NCBI GenBank assembly: GCA_900542125.1
Contig: UQMO01000035.1
Location: 1 to 23,652, forward strand
DNA length: 23,652 bases
Direction: 5' to 3'
Source of the DNA: an uncultured Collinsella sp.
GTDB lineage: Bacteria; Actinomycetota; Coriobacteriia; Coriobacteriales; Coriobacteriaceae
Shown: positions 9,327 through 16,566 of the stretch, piece after piece
How the letters are laid out: the number at the start of each line of letters is the position of its first letter
How positions within the stretch are numbered: the stretch's first letter is position 1
Made by a program: the position numbers and the translations under genes
Notes under the pieces: generated by a model
Told to the model about the DNA's origin: nothing
The model's input: the letters and a program-made list of their open reading frames with translations, nothing else
The model's database searches: none

Positions 9327-9506
9327 AGGGTTTAACTCCCGCAGGATCGCGAGGGCGTAATGGGCTTCCCCCCAGAACGTCCTCGGACATGCAAAGAGGT
9401 CCCGCTGCGCGCTTCGCGCTGCGGGACCTCTTTGCGTCCTGCGGAATGTTCTGGGGGGGGAAAGCCCATTACGCCCTCGCGGGGATCCTGTGTAGTCACC
9501 CTTTAG
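9323..9506. repeat. ~184-bp imperfect palindrome directly after grcA
   Basis: The two arms can be paired along nearly their whole length. Ends: CTAAAGGGT (9323-9331) with ACCCTTTAG (9498-9506). Middle: GAGGGCGTAATGGGCTT (9351-9367) with its complement at 9462-9478, next to C6 and G8 runs and AGAAC/GTTCT. Core: GCAAAGAGGTCCCGC (9391-9405) with its complement at 9421-9435, around a TTCG-containing tip. Mismatches and small bulges interrupt the arms. One end includes the grcA stop codon. No transposase, T-run or clear target duplication is seen. It could be a MITE- or REP-like element, or a very large transcription-ending or RNA-protecting hairpin. Confidence 0.8.
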
Positions 9507-9630
9507 GCGGAACTCTCCTAATTATTTGGATGAGTCGTTTACTTACTTGTACTGTTACCGTCATCCCGCTGTTGTTGGGGTATGCTTTGTTCGTATGTAA
9601 ACGTATGACATGTTGATGGGGGAGGGTGCT
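9327..9630. other. Gene-free region between grcA and the LacI gene
   Basis: The first 180 bases are the large palindrome. The remaining ~120 bases form the promoter region of the LacI-family gene, with an operator-like site at 9595-9611. A loose -35-like TTGTTG (9572-9577) with a -10-like ATGTAA (9595-9600) overlaps that site. No further gene is supported. Confidence 0.6.
9595..9611 (+). promoter_or_regulatory. LacI-type operator upstream of the regulator gene
   Basis: ATGTAAACGTATGACAT shares the core AAACGnnTGACAT with three sites in front of the sucrose operon (10694-10780). It sits 20 bases before the regulator's start codon and overlaps a weak promoter, which fits autorepression. Confidence 0.55.
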
Positions 9631-10641
9631 ATGGCTCGCGAGAGTGCTCGTTCTAAGGATACGGCTAAGCCTGGCATCAAGGAAGTTGCGGCGGTGGCGG
9701 GGGTTTCGCCTACTACGGTATCTCGTGTGCTTAATAATCGTGGCTATATTAGCCAAGAGACCCGCGATAAGGTCCATGCCGCGATGAAGCGCATCAACTA
9801 TACGCCCAACGATATCGCTCGTGCCATGCTCAACGGTCGCCTGAATCTTATCGGTATGATCGTCCCCTATGTCAGCAGTCCGTTTCATGCCCAAGTGGTT
9901 CAAGTCATTGAGCATACCCTGGCCGAAAACGGTTTTAAGATGCTGCTGTGCAATAGCGCCAATCGACCCGAGCTTGAGCGCTCTTATATCGACATGCTTC
10001 GACGCAATATGGTTGATGGCGTCATCGTCAACTCGCTTAATATCGGTGCCGAGGCGTATGCCGAGATGGGCTTGAGTCTGGTTGGTATCGACTGCGACCT
10101 TGGCGAAGCCTCTGTTCAGATTGCGAGCGACAGCTATAGCATCGGCGAACTTGCCACGCGTCGCCTGATCGATGACGGATGTTCACGCATCCTGTGCCTG
10201 CGCAGCAATAGCCGCATGCGCATGCCTGCCAATAAGCGTACCGATGCCTACCTCGATGTTGTTGAGCAGGCCGGTTTGCCCGCGCTTGTCCGTGAGGTCG
10301 AGTTCGTTAAGCCCGACGACGAAAAGAGTGCGGTCGTTGCGAAGATCCTCGATGAGAACCCCGATATTGACGGCATCTTTGCGGGAGACGACACGATGGC
10401 GGCTATCTGTCTTAACGTGATGAAGCAGCGCGGCTTGAGCGCTCCGGGCGATATTAAGGTCGTGGGCGCGGATGGTGCCCGCCGCACTATGACGTTTATG
10501 CCTGACTTAACAACCGTTCGCCAAGATATCGATCGCATCGGAGAGCTCGCGGCGCAATCCATCATTGCTCTTATTAACGGCGAAAAGCCCGAATCGAATA
10601 TCAAGCTCCCCGTTGAACTCATTGAGGGTAAAACCGCGTAG
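9631..10641 (+). CDS. LacI-family transcriptional regulator of the adjacent sucrose/fructoside operon
   Basis: A 336-residue protein of standard LacI layout. The N-terminal HTH (about 15-37, GIKEVAAVAGVSPTTVSRVL) is followed by the hinge helix with NDIARAMLNGR (60-70) and a periplasmic-binding-protein-like effector domain starting LNLIGMIVPYVSSPFH. The effector domain includes the conserved GIFAGDDTMAA and VVGADG segments. I chose the ATG at 9631 because GGGGGAGGG precedes it; in-frame ATGs at 9610 and 9616 lie upstream of this ribosome binding site. The adjacent fructosidase-PTS-fructosidase operon and the shared operator motif upstream of both units indicate a ScrR-like sugar-responsive repressor. 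The inducer is unknown; sucrose-6-phosphate, fructose or a fructose phosphate are candidates by analogy. Confidence 0.92.
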   Translation: MARESARSKDTAKPGIKEVAAVAGVSPTTVSRVLNNRGYISQETRDKVHAAMKRINYTPNDIARAMLNGRLNLIGMIVPYVSSPFHAQVVQVIEHTLAENGFKMLLCNSANRPELERSYIDMLRRNMVDGVIVNSLNIGAEAYAEMGLSLVGIDCDLGEASVQIASDSYSIGELATRRLIDDGCSRILCLRSNSRMRMPANKRTDAYLDVVEQAGLPALVREVEFVKPDDEKSAVVAKILDENPDIDGIFAGDDTMAAICLNVMKQRGLSAPGDIKVVGADGARRTMTFMPDLTTVRQDIDRIGELAAQSIIALINGEKPESNIKLPVELIEGKTA

Positions 10642-10693
10642 TTCATCCCGTGCCAAAAGAATTCCTCAAACACCTCTGATGACCGTTCGCCGG

Positions 10694-10782
10694 CATATGT
10701 CAACCGTTTGCCGACGACTGGAACTGCGAAAAGACGTATTGGTGTGAAAACGTTTGACATATGAAAACGATTGACATATCTT
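10694..10782 (+). promoter_or_regulatory. Operator cluster and promoter of the sucrose/fructoside operon
   Basis: Three copies of one motif are present. One is inverted (CATATGTCAACCGTTT, 10694-10709). Two are in tandem at a 17-bp period: GAAAACGTTTGACATATG (10746-10763) and GAAAACGATTGACATATC (10763-10780). TTGACA of the first tandem copy (10754-10759), a 17-base spacer and TATCTT (10777-10782) form a promoter lying almost entirely inside the two operators. This arrangement supports tight repression, probably with looping to the site at 10694. The ligand protein is presumed to be the adjacent LacI regulator. Confidence 0.75.
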
Positions 10783-10825
10783 GCAGTTGTACCGAGTTAG
10801 TATCTCGTGAGAAAGGAAGTCTCGG

Positions 10826-12208
10826 ATGCACAAGGTGTATTACCAGCCTGAGGGAATTTGGGTAGGCGACATCATGCCGTACGGCGAGGACGGCACGTTC
10901 TATCTCTATCATCAGCGTGACACGCGAAACCCCGGACCTTTCGGAGAGCCGTTTGGCTGGGCACTCGCGACAACCAAGGACTTCGTCAATTACAAAGACT
11001 TTGGCGAGAGCCTTGAGCGTGGCGGCGACGAGGAAGTCGACCAGTATGTTTATGCCGGCACGGTGTTTAAGGTGGGCGACAAGTACCATGCGCTCTACAC
11101 TGGTTGCAATCGCGATAAGGTCAAGGCACGCTTGATGAAGCAGGTTCTTCTTCACGCAACGAGTGACGACGCCGTCAAGTGGGAGAAGAACATCGCCGAG
11201 ACGCTGCTTCCGCCCCAGGAGGGTTACGATGACCGCAACTGGCGCGATCCCTTTGTGCTTTGGGATGAGGAGAACGAAGAGTACATGCTCATCCTCGGCA
11301 CGCGTGTGGGCGAGGACAAGCGTCTGATGACCGGTCGTCTGGTCAAGTTCACCTCCAAGGACCTGGATACCTGGGAGTTCCAGGGCGACTGGTGGAATCC
11401 GGGCCTGTACACCATGTTCGAGATGCCTGATCTCTTTAAGATGGGCGACTGGTGGTATCTGGTGTTCTCCGAGTACAGTGATGGCAACAAGACCCGTTAC
11501 CGCATGTCTCGCTCTATCAACGGTCCTTGGATCACTCCTGCGGACGATTCCTTCGATGGCCGCGCGTACTATGCCGCGCGTACCGCATTTGACGGCGAGC
11601 GCCGCGTTCTCTTTGGTTGGGTTCCTACGCGTGACGAGGGCGGTGACCCCAGCTCTTACCTGTGGGGTGGCACCTTTATGCCTCTCGAGATCGTTCAGCG
11701 TGTTGACGGAACGCTCGGCACCAAGCTTCCTGACAGCATGCTTGGCGCCTTTGGCGAGGCTAAGGCACTCGAGGCCTTTGAGCTCTCCTGCGAGTCGGGC
11801 AAGGTCGAGCAGGTGCTCGCCGCGGATGCCGGTTCCACCTATATGCTCGATGCCGACATCGAGCTCGCCGGTGACGCTGCCGGCTTCTCGGTGAAGCTTG
11901 CCGAGGACGCCGAGTCCGGTCTTGCCTATGAGTTCCGCGCCAACCTGCGTGAGGGCAAGCTCGAGTTTACGGCGGCCCCCCAGTATCCGTGGTTCCAGGT
12001 CAACAACATGGGCCTCGAGCGTCCGTTGTTCTTTAAGGGCGAGGGCACTCATCATGTGCGCCTGGTCGTTGACGACGATATCGCGACCATCTTTGTCGAT
12101 GATGTTGCGCTTAACGCTCGATTCTGCAATAAGCAGGGCCAGGGTGTGGCGCTGACGGTCACCGACGGTACGCTTAAGTGCGCAAATGCAACGATCGCGT
12201 CTCTGTAA
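10826..12208 (+). CDS. GH32-like fructosidase with non-canonical nucleophile motif
   Basis: A 460-residue intracellular glycosidase (no signal peptide) with a five-bladed propeller followed by a beta-sandwich from about 320. Probable catalytic residues can be placed: Asp15 in VGDIMPY replaces the usual NDPNG nucleophile context; RDP (140-142, NWRDPFV) gives the transition-state Asp141; Glu199 in EMPDLF is the acid/base equivalent of the ECPD motif. Segments such as LYHQRDTRNPGPFGEPFGWA (27-46) mark a distinct GH32 branch. The substrate is unproven; a fructosyl oligosaccharide or phosphorylated fructoside is likely from the partner PTS and the second GH32 gene. It is the first gene after the operator cluster, with AAAGGAAG upstream of the ATG. 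Confidence 0.8.
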   Translation: MHKVYYQPEGIWVGDIMPYGEDGTFYLYHQRDTRNPGPFGEPFGWALATTKDFVNYKDFGESLERGGDEEVDQYVYAGTVFKVGDKYHALYTGCNRDKVKARLMKQVLLHATSDDAVKWEKNIAETLLPPQEGYDDRNWRDPFVLWDEENEEYMLILGTRVGEDKRLMTGRLVKFTSKDLDTWEFQGDWWNPGLYTMFEMPDLFKMGDWWYLVFSEYSDGNKTRYRMSRSINGPWITPADDSFDGRAYYAARTAFDGERRVLFGWVPTRDEGGDPSSYLWGGTFMPLEIVQRVDGTLGTKLPDSMLGAFGEAKALEAFELSCESGKVEQVLAADAGSTYMLDADIELAGDAAGFSVKLAEDAESGLAYEFRANLREGKLEFTAAPQYPWFQVNNMGLERPLFFKGEGTHHVRLVVDDDIATIFVDDVALNARFCNKQGQGVALTVTDGTLKCANATIASL

Positions 12209-12253
12209 TGGCATCAAAACGTCTTATGATTTCGTAAAGGAATGGAGAGGAAC

Positions 12254-13705
12254 ATGGACTACAAAGTAGTGTCTCAGCAAGTCGTCGATAACGTCGGCGG
12301 TCTGGAGAACATCGAGGGCGCCACGCATTGCGTTACGCGTCTGCGTCTGGTGCTCAAGGATACGAGCAAGTACAACAAGGCCGAGCTCGAGAACATCGAT
12401 GGCGTCAAGGGCGTGCTGTACAACAGCGGCCAGCTCATGATCATCTTCGGTACCGGTACCGTCAACAAGGTTTACGATGAGTTTATGGCTCTGACGGGCG
12501 TTAAGGAGATCAGTGCTTCCGAGGTCAAGGGCGCCGAGGCGGACAAGAAGGGCAAGTTCTTCTCGGTCCTCAAGGTATTCTCGGACATCTTTATCCCCAT
12601 CATTCCCGCCTTCGTCGGCGCTGCAATCATCATCGGCCTTAAGTCGTTGATCGTTGCCAACGGCCTCTTTGGCATGGAGGGCAGCCTCGCCGATCACAGC
12701 GAGTTCCTCAAGAACCTCGCAAGCTTCTTTGCCATTATCGCCACCACGTTCGACTACCTGCCTGTCCTGGTTATGTACAGCGCAGTCAAGCGTTTTGGCG
12801 GTAACCCGATCCTGGGCATCCTCGTCGGTATCGTCATGGTTCACCCGAGCCTTATGAACCGCAACACGTTCGTTATGGACCCGACGGGTGCTGAGTACTG
12901 GAACTTTGGTCCGCTCTCCATTCCCATGGTTGCTTTCCAGGGCGGCGTGTTCCCTGCAATTCTGACCGCCTGGTTTATGGCCAAGGTCGAAAAGATTGCC
13001 CAGAAGTACATCCCCGAGGTCGTTTCGTTCGTCTTTGTCCCGACCGTTACCCTGATTCTTGCTAACGTCGCCCTGTTCACCGTGTTCGGCCCGCTCGGTA
13101 ACCTGATCGGTGACGTCCTCGCCGGCGTAATCGATATCCTGTACAACAGGATGGGCGTCTTTGGTGCCTTTGTCTTCGCCGCGTTCCTGCAGCCGCTCGT
13201 CGTTACCGGTACGCATCAGTTCATCCAGGGTATCGAGGCCAACCTTGTTGCCACGACTGGCTTCAACTACATCCAGGCCATCTGGTCGGTTTCCATCATC
13301 GCCCAGGGCGGCGGCGCCATCGGTATGTACCTCATTCACAAGAAGCACTCCAAAGAGCGCAACATCTGCATGTCGTCCTTTATCCCGACGCTGGTCGGTA
13401 TCTCCGAGCCCGCTATCTTTGCTGCAAACATGCGCTACTCGATTATTCCGTTCATCTGCGCATGCATCGGTGCAGGCTGCGGCGGTGCCTTCGTGAAACT
13501 CTTTGAGGTGCGCGCTATCGGTCAGGGTCTGACCGGCGTTCTCGGCCTGCTCATCGTCACGCCCGAGACCCTCGTGTGGTATGTGGCTGGTAATCTTATC
13601 GCCTTTATCGTGCCGATCGTCTTGATCTTTGCCTACAACAAGGCAAAGGGCGTTCCGACCACCGATGAAGAGGGCGCTGGTGCTGGCTTCGATGTCAGCT
13701 TCTAG
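12254..13705 (+). CDS. PTS EIIBC component, sucrose-type (glucose superfamily)
   Basis: A 483-residue two-domain permease. EIIB (about 1-85) carries the phosphorylated Cys26 in ATHCVTRLRLVLKD. EIIC (about 105-465) is polytopic, with conserved TGTHQFIQ (318-325, His321) and GISEP (382-386) motifs of sucrose/beta-glucoside/trehalose transporters. It imports a disaccharide, probably sucrose, as its 6-phosphate. No EIIA domain is fused and none is adjacent, so an EIIA encoded elsewhere is needed. The ATG at 12254 has GGAGAGG at 12244-12250; an in-frame ATG at 12242 lies upstream of that site. It is flanked by two GH32 genes, the second a classical sucrose-6-phosphate hydrolase, which supports sucrose as substrate. 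Gene symbol scrA would fit but specificity is inferred. Confidence 0.88.
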   Translation: MDYKVVSQQVVDNVGGLENIEGATHCVTRLRLVLKDTSKYNKAELENIDGVKGVLYNSGQLMIIFGTGTVNKVYDEFMALTGVKEISASEVKGAEADKKGKFFSVLKVFSDIFIPIIPAFVGAAIIIGLKSLIVANGLFGMEGSLADHSEFLKNLASFFAIIATTFDYLPVLVMYSAVKRFGGNPILGILVGIVMVHPSLMNRNTFVMDPTGAEYWNFGPLSIPMVAFQGGVFPAILTAWFMAKVEKIAQKYIPEVVSFVFVPTVTLILANVALFTVFGPLGNLIGDVLAGVIDILYNRMGVFGAFVFAAFLQPLVVTGTHQFIQGIEANLVATTGFNYIQAIWSVSIIAQGGGAIGMYLIHKKHSKERNICMSSFIPTLVGISEPAIFAANMRYSIIPFICACIGAGCGGAFVKLFEVRAIGQGLTGVLGLLIVTPETLVWYVAGNLIAFIVPIVLIFAYNKAKGVPTTDEEGAGAGFDVSF

Positions 13706-13744
13706 TTGAGCCGTTCAGCGTAATGTGCGGATAAGTCCATTTGA

Positions 13745-13782
13745 GGAAGGGCGCTCGGCTCGTGCGAGTCGAGCGTCCTTCC
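13745..13782 (+). promoter_or_regulatory. Long hairpin between the PTS and scrB genes
   Basis: GGAAGGGCGCTCG (13745-13757) pairs with CGAGCGTCCTTCC (13770-13782) with one G-U pair, and the intervening bases can extend the stem almost to the tip. There is no T-run; the scrB start is 18 bases downstream. It may tune transcript stability or the ratio of transporter to hydrolase. Confidence 0.55.
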
Positions 13783-13800
13783 CTATAGACGAGAAAGTCA

Positions 13801-15249
13801 ATGGCGATGTTTAATCAAAAAAATAAGGTGACACGCGCGGACTATGAGCAGTGGCGTGCCGGACAGGATGAGACGGCTGGTCGCATCGCGTCCGACCCCG
13901 ATAGGCTCCTGTTCCATGTGGAGCCTGAGCTTGGCTGGCTCAACGACCCCAACGGTTTGGTTCAGATTGGTGATACGTATCACATCTATCATCAATACGA
14001 TCCGTTCGATGCTGCGCATGGCGGTCCAGTGCTTTGGAACCATCTGACGACAAAGGATTTTGTGACGTACGAGAATCACGGCCCTGTGCTGTTCCCCGAT
14101 TCCGATTTGGATTCGAACGGAGCGTATTCTGGTTCTGCCTTTGTACGCGATGGCAAGATTCACTACTTCTATACCGGCAACGTCAAGCATTTTGACCGCG
14201 ATGATTACGACTACGTGTTGACGGGCCGTGAGCAAAACCAGATTCATATGGTTGCCGAGAATCCCGACGAATTGGGCGAGAAGTGCATAGCTGTTGGACC
14301 GGTCAATTACCCCGACGATATCGGTACGCACGTGCGCGACCCCAAGATCCTTGAGCACGATGGTATCTACTACATGGTTCTGGGCGCTCGTACGAAAGAC
14401 GACCGTGGCTGCGTGCTTGTCTATACCTCGCGCAATCTTGAGGACTGGAGCTATGCGACGCGCATTGAGTTGGGCGAGAAGTTTGGCTTTATGTGGGAGT
14501 GCCCCGATCTGTTTGAGCTCGATGGCGAGCTTATTCTCGTTTGCTGTCCGCAGGGTGTGCCTGCCGATGGTTGGCGTTACCGCAATCCGCATCAGTGCGT
14601 GTGGTTCCCCATCGAGGCCGATTGGGAGGCGCCGAGCTTTAAAATCGTCGGGCAGGGCATGCCCCCGATGGTCGATGCCGGTTTTGATTTCTATGCTCCG
14701 CAGTCCTTTGAGGATGCTGCAGGCCGGCGTTTGATGATCGGATGGTCGGGTTGCCCCGATGCGACGGCAGAAAACCCGACGGTGGCGCGCGGGTGGCAGT
14801 GCGCGTTGACGGTGCCGCGAGAGCTGAGCATGCGCGATGGTAAGCTCTGCCAGCAGCCGGCGCACGAGATTGAGAGGATGCGCGGCGACTGCGTTCGCGC
14901 GACAGGCGGTGAAACCGTTGAGGAGCCGGGACGCCTGTTTGATCTTGTGGTTTCCTGTGAGGGCGCCAAGATGGTCGAGCTCGAAATCCGCAAGGGTGTC
15001 TTTGTACGTTATGCGGACGGGATGCTTACCCTCGACATGGGTGACGAAGGCTATGGGCGCGACCAAAGGTCGATCGAGCTCAGCGAGCTTCGCGACCTGC
15101 GCGTGCTTTCGGACACTACGATGGTCGAGATTTTTGCCAACAGCGGCGAGGCGGCACTTACGAGCCGTACCTATTCGCCGGCGGTTTCGGCGATGGGGTT
15201 GCATGCCGAGGGTGCGGCGTCGATGGATTTCTACCGCCTCGCGCATTAA
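13801..15249 (+). CDS. scrB: Sucrose-6-phosphate hydrolase (GH32)
   Basis: A 482-residue canonical GH32 enzyme with the nucleophile motif WLNDPNG (46-52, Asp49), RDP (179-181, Asp180) and acid/base Glu233 in WECPDLF (232-238). The propeller is followed by a beta-sandwich from about 340, including the late motif VEIFANSGEAALTSR. It has no signal peptide, so it acts on phosphorylated sucrose from the upstream PTS, giving glucose-6-phosphate and fructose. The length fits ScrB/SacA (about 470-490). The ribosome binding site is weak (GAGAAAG at 13791-13797), and ATG occurs at both 13801 and 13807; the first is taken. It is separated from the PTS gene by a strong hairpin. Confidence 0.92.
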   Translation: MAMFNQKNKVTRADYEQWRAGQDETAGRIASDPDRLLFHVEPELGWLNDPNGLVQIGDTYHIYHQYDPFDAAHGGPVLWNHLTTKDFVTYENHGPVLFPDSDLDSNGAYSGSAFVRDGKIHYFYTGNVKHFDRDDYDYVLTGREQNQIHMVAENPDELGEKCIAVGPVNYPDDIGTHVRDPKILEHDGIYYMVLGARTKDDRGCVLVYTSRNLEDWSYATRIELGEKFGFMWECPDLFELDGELILVCCPQGVPADGWRYRNPHQCVWFPIEADWEAPSFKIVGQGMPPMVDAGFDFYAPQSFEDAAGRRLMIGWSGCPDATAENPTVARGWQCALTVPRELSMRDGKLCQQPAHEIERMRGDCVRATGGETVEEPGRLFDLVVSCEGAKMVELEIRKGVFVRYADGMLTLDMGDEGYGRDQRSIELSELRDLRVLSDTTMVEIFANSGEAALTSRTYSPAVSAMGLHAEGAASMDFYRLAH

Positions 15250-15308
15250 CCGTGCGTGGAGCACGATTGGACTTGCCGGGTGGAATGTGTCGCAGTTGCC
15301 GCAGCGAA

Positions 15309-15364
15309 CTACCGTTTATCGTGTATAGCTACCGTTTGCGGAGTAAGTAACACTCATTTATAAA
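15309..15364 (+). promoter_or_regulatory. Candidate degV promoter with two direct repeats
   Basis: TTGCGG (15336-15341), a 17-base spacer and TATAAA (15359-15364) form a good promoter. CTACCGTTT occurs twice at 20-bp spacing (15309-15317 and 15329-15337), the second running into the -35 box, which suggests an activator or repressor bound on one face of the helix. Confidence 0.55.
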
Positions 15365-15401
15365 CCGTGTAAAATCTCAGTTAAGCACGGAGTTTTCCAG
15401 G

Positions 15402-15443
15402 GAGACGCTGTCCTTTGCTATGTGCAAGGGACGGCGTCTCTTT
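15402..15443 (+). terminator. Strong hairpin in the degV leader (terminator/attenuator)
   Basis: GAGACGCTGTCCTTTGC (15402-15418) pairs with GCAAGGGACGGCGTCTC (15424-15440) along all 17 positions, two of them G-U, around a 5-base loop, followed by TTT. It lies downstream of the candidate promoter at 15336-15364 and about 80 bases before degV, so it is either an attenuator, the end of a ~75-nt small RNA, or the terminator of scrB. Confidence 0.6.
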
Positions 15444-15525
15444 GGCGCTTGGAGGCCGTTGTGCAACAGTGCGGCGGCCTGTGCTTGATATTGGAAAGTC
15501 GACGTTGAGATGGGTCGTGATGATA

Positions 15526-16380
15526 ATGGGCAAGTACGTAATCGTGGTTGAGTCTGGGTCGGATGTGACGCCGGAGCTCTGCGAGCGCTACGGCATCGTG
15601 CGCGTGCCCATGCATGTCACGATTGGTGACGAGACCGTCGAGGACGGTTCGATCGATCCGCTCGAGATTTATTCACGCTGCAATGAGTTTGGCGTGATGC
15701 CCAAGACCAGTGGCTGTGCGCCGGCGGATTTTGCTCACGTGTATGACCGCATTCATGCCGAGCAGCCCGACGCGACCATTTTGCATCTCGCGTACTCCGA
15801 GGTCACGACCTGCTCGCATCAATCATCGAAGATCGCCGCCAAGGGTCGCGACTACGTCTACTCCATGGACACGCGTTTTGTCTCGGTGGGCCAGTCGCTC
15901 GTTGTCGTCGAGACCGCCAAATACATCGAGGCTCACCCCGATGCCACCGTCGACGAGATCTTTGCTTTTACGAATTCCGTCATGGACCGTGTGCTGCTGG
16001 GCTTTGTTCCTACCGACCTAGCCTTCCTTAAGGCGGGCGGTCGTCTGTCCAACGTGGCATTCCTTGGCGCCCACCTGCTCAAGATTAAGCCCTGCATTGA
16101 GGTAACGGGCGGTAAGTTTGTGGCGACCAAGAAGTTCCGCGGCTCTATGCTCAAATGCGCCCGTGCCTTTATTGACCACATGGTTGCGAAGGGCGAGATC
16201 GACTACTCGCACATTGGCCTGGCGTATTCGGTGGGTCTTTCCGAGGAGTTGCGCGACGACATGGAAGTCTATGCACACGATCTTGGCTTTAAGGACATTA
16301 CCTGGACTCAGGTCGGCGGCGTCATCTCGAGCCATTGCGGCCCGACCGCCTTCGGCGCGGTGCTTACGCTTAAGGCGTAA
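15526..16380 (+). CDS. DegV family fatty-acid-binding protein (FakB-like)
   Basis: A 284-residue DegV protein. It starts MGKYVIVVESGSDVTPE, the usual first strand and SDxxxE motif. Other family marks are PKTSGCAPADF (59-69; the Thr-Ser pair contacts the fatty-acid carboxylate in known members), AGGRLS near 172-177 and the late segment GVISSHCGPTAFG. Family members bind a fatty acid and present it to the kinase FakA for phosphorylation, feeding phospholipid synthesis; no fakA is in this window. An in-frame ATG at 15520 is an alternative start; both have a poor ribosome binding site (GAGATGGG). It is monocistronic, bounded by its own promoter and the terminator at 16412-16448. Confidence 0.9.
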   Translation: MGKYVIVVESGSDVTPELCERYGIVRVPMHVTIGDETVEDGSIDPLEIYSRCNEFGVMPKTSGCAPADFAHVYDRIHAEQPDATILHLAYSEVTTCSHQSSKIAAKGRDYVYSMDTRFVSVGQSLVVVETAKYIEAHPDATVDEIFAFTNSVMDRVLLGFVPTDLAFLKAGGRLSNVAFLGAHLLKIKPCIEVTGGKFVATKKFRGSMLKCARAFIDHMVAKGEIDYSHIGLAYSVGLSEELRDDMEVYAHDLGFKDITWTQVGGVISSHCGPTAFGAVLTLKA

Positions 16381-16411
16381 GGCCTGGCGTCTATCGATAT
16401 CTATTGCCTCG

Positions 16412-16448
16412 GCGGCGGGTGGGTTGTGACAACCTTCCCGCCGCTTTT
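16412..16448 (+). terminator. Rho-independent terminator after degV
   Basis: GCGGCGGG (16412-16419) pairs with CCCGCCGC (16437-16444), extended by GGTTGT/ACAACC inside, followed by TTTT (16445-16448). Confidence 0.85.
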
Positions 16449-16566
16449 GTGTGGGGCCAAATAGAACAACTCAATTGACCACTAAACCGTTTCACCATCA
16501 TGCGTATGGGCTAGAATGGCTCTGGCATTTATGTAACTAAAACCAATGAGAGGCAAGGTAGCGGGA

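Noticed and set aside
10700..15264. Long minus-strand frames at 10700-12217, 12224-13348 and 13798-15264
   Set aside because: Each lies exactly opposite a confident sugar gene and shows no motif or start signal of its own.
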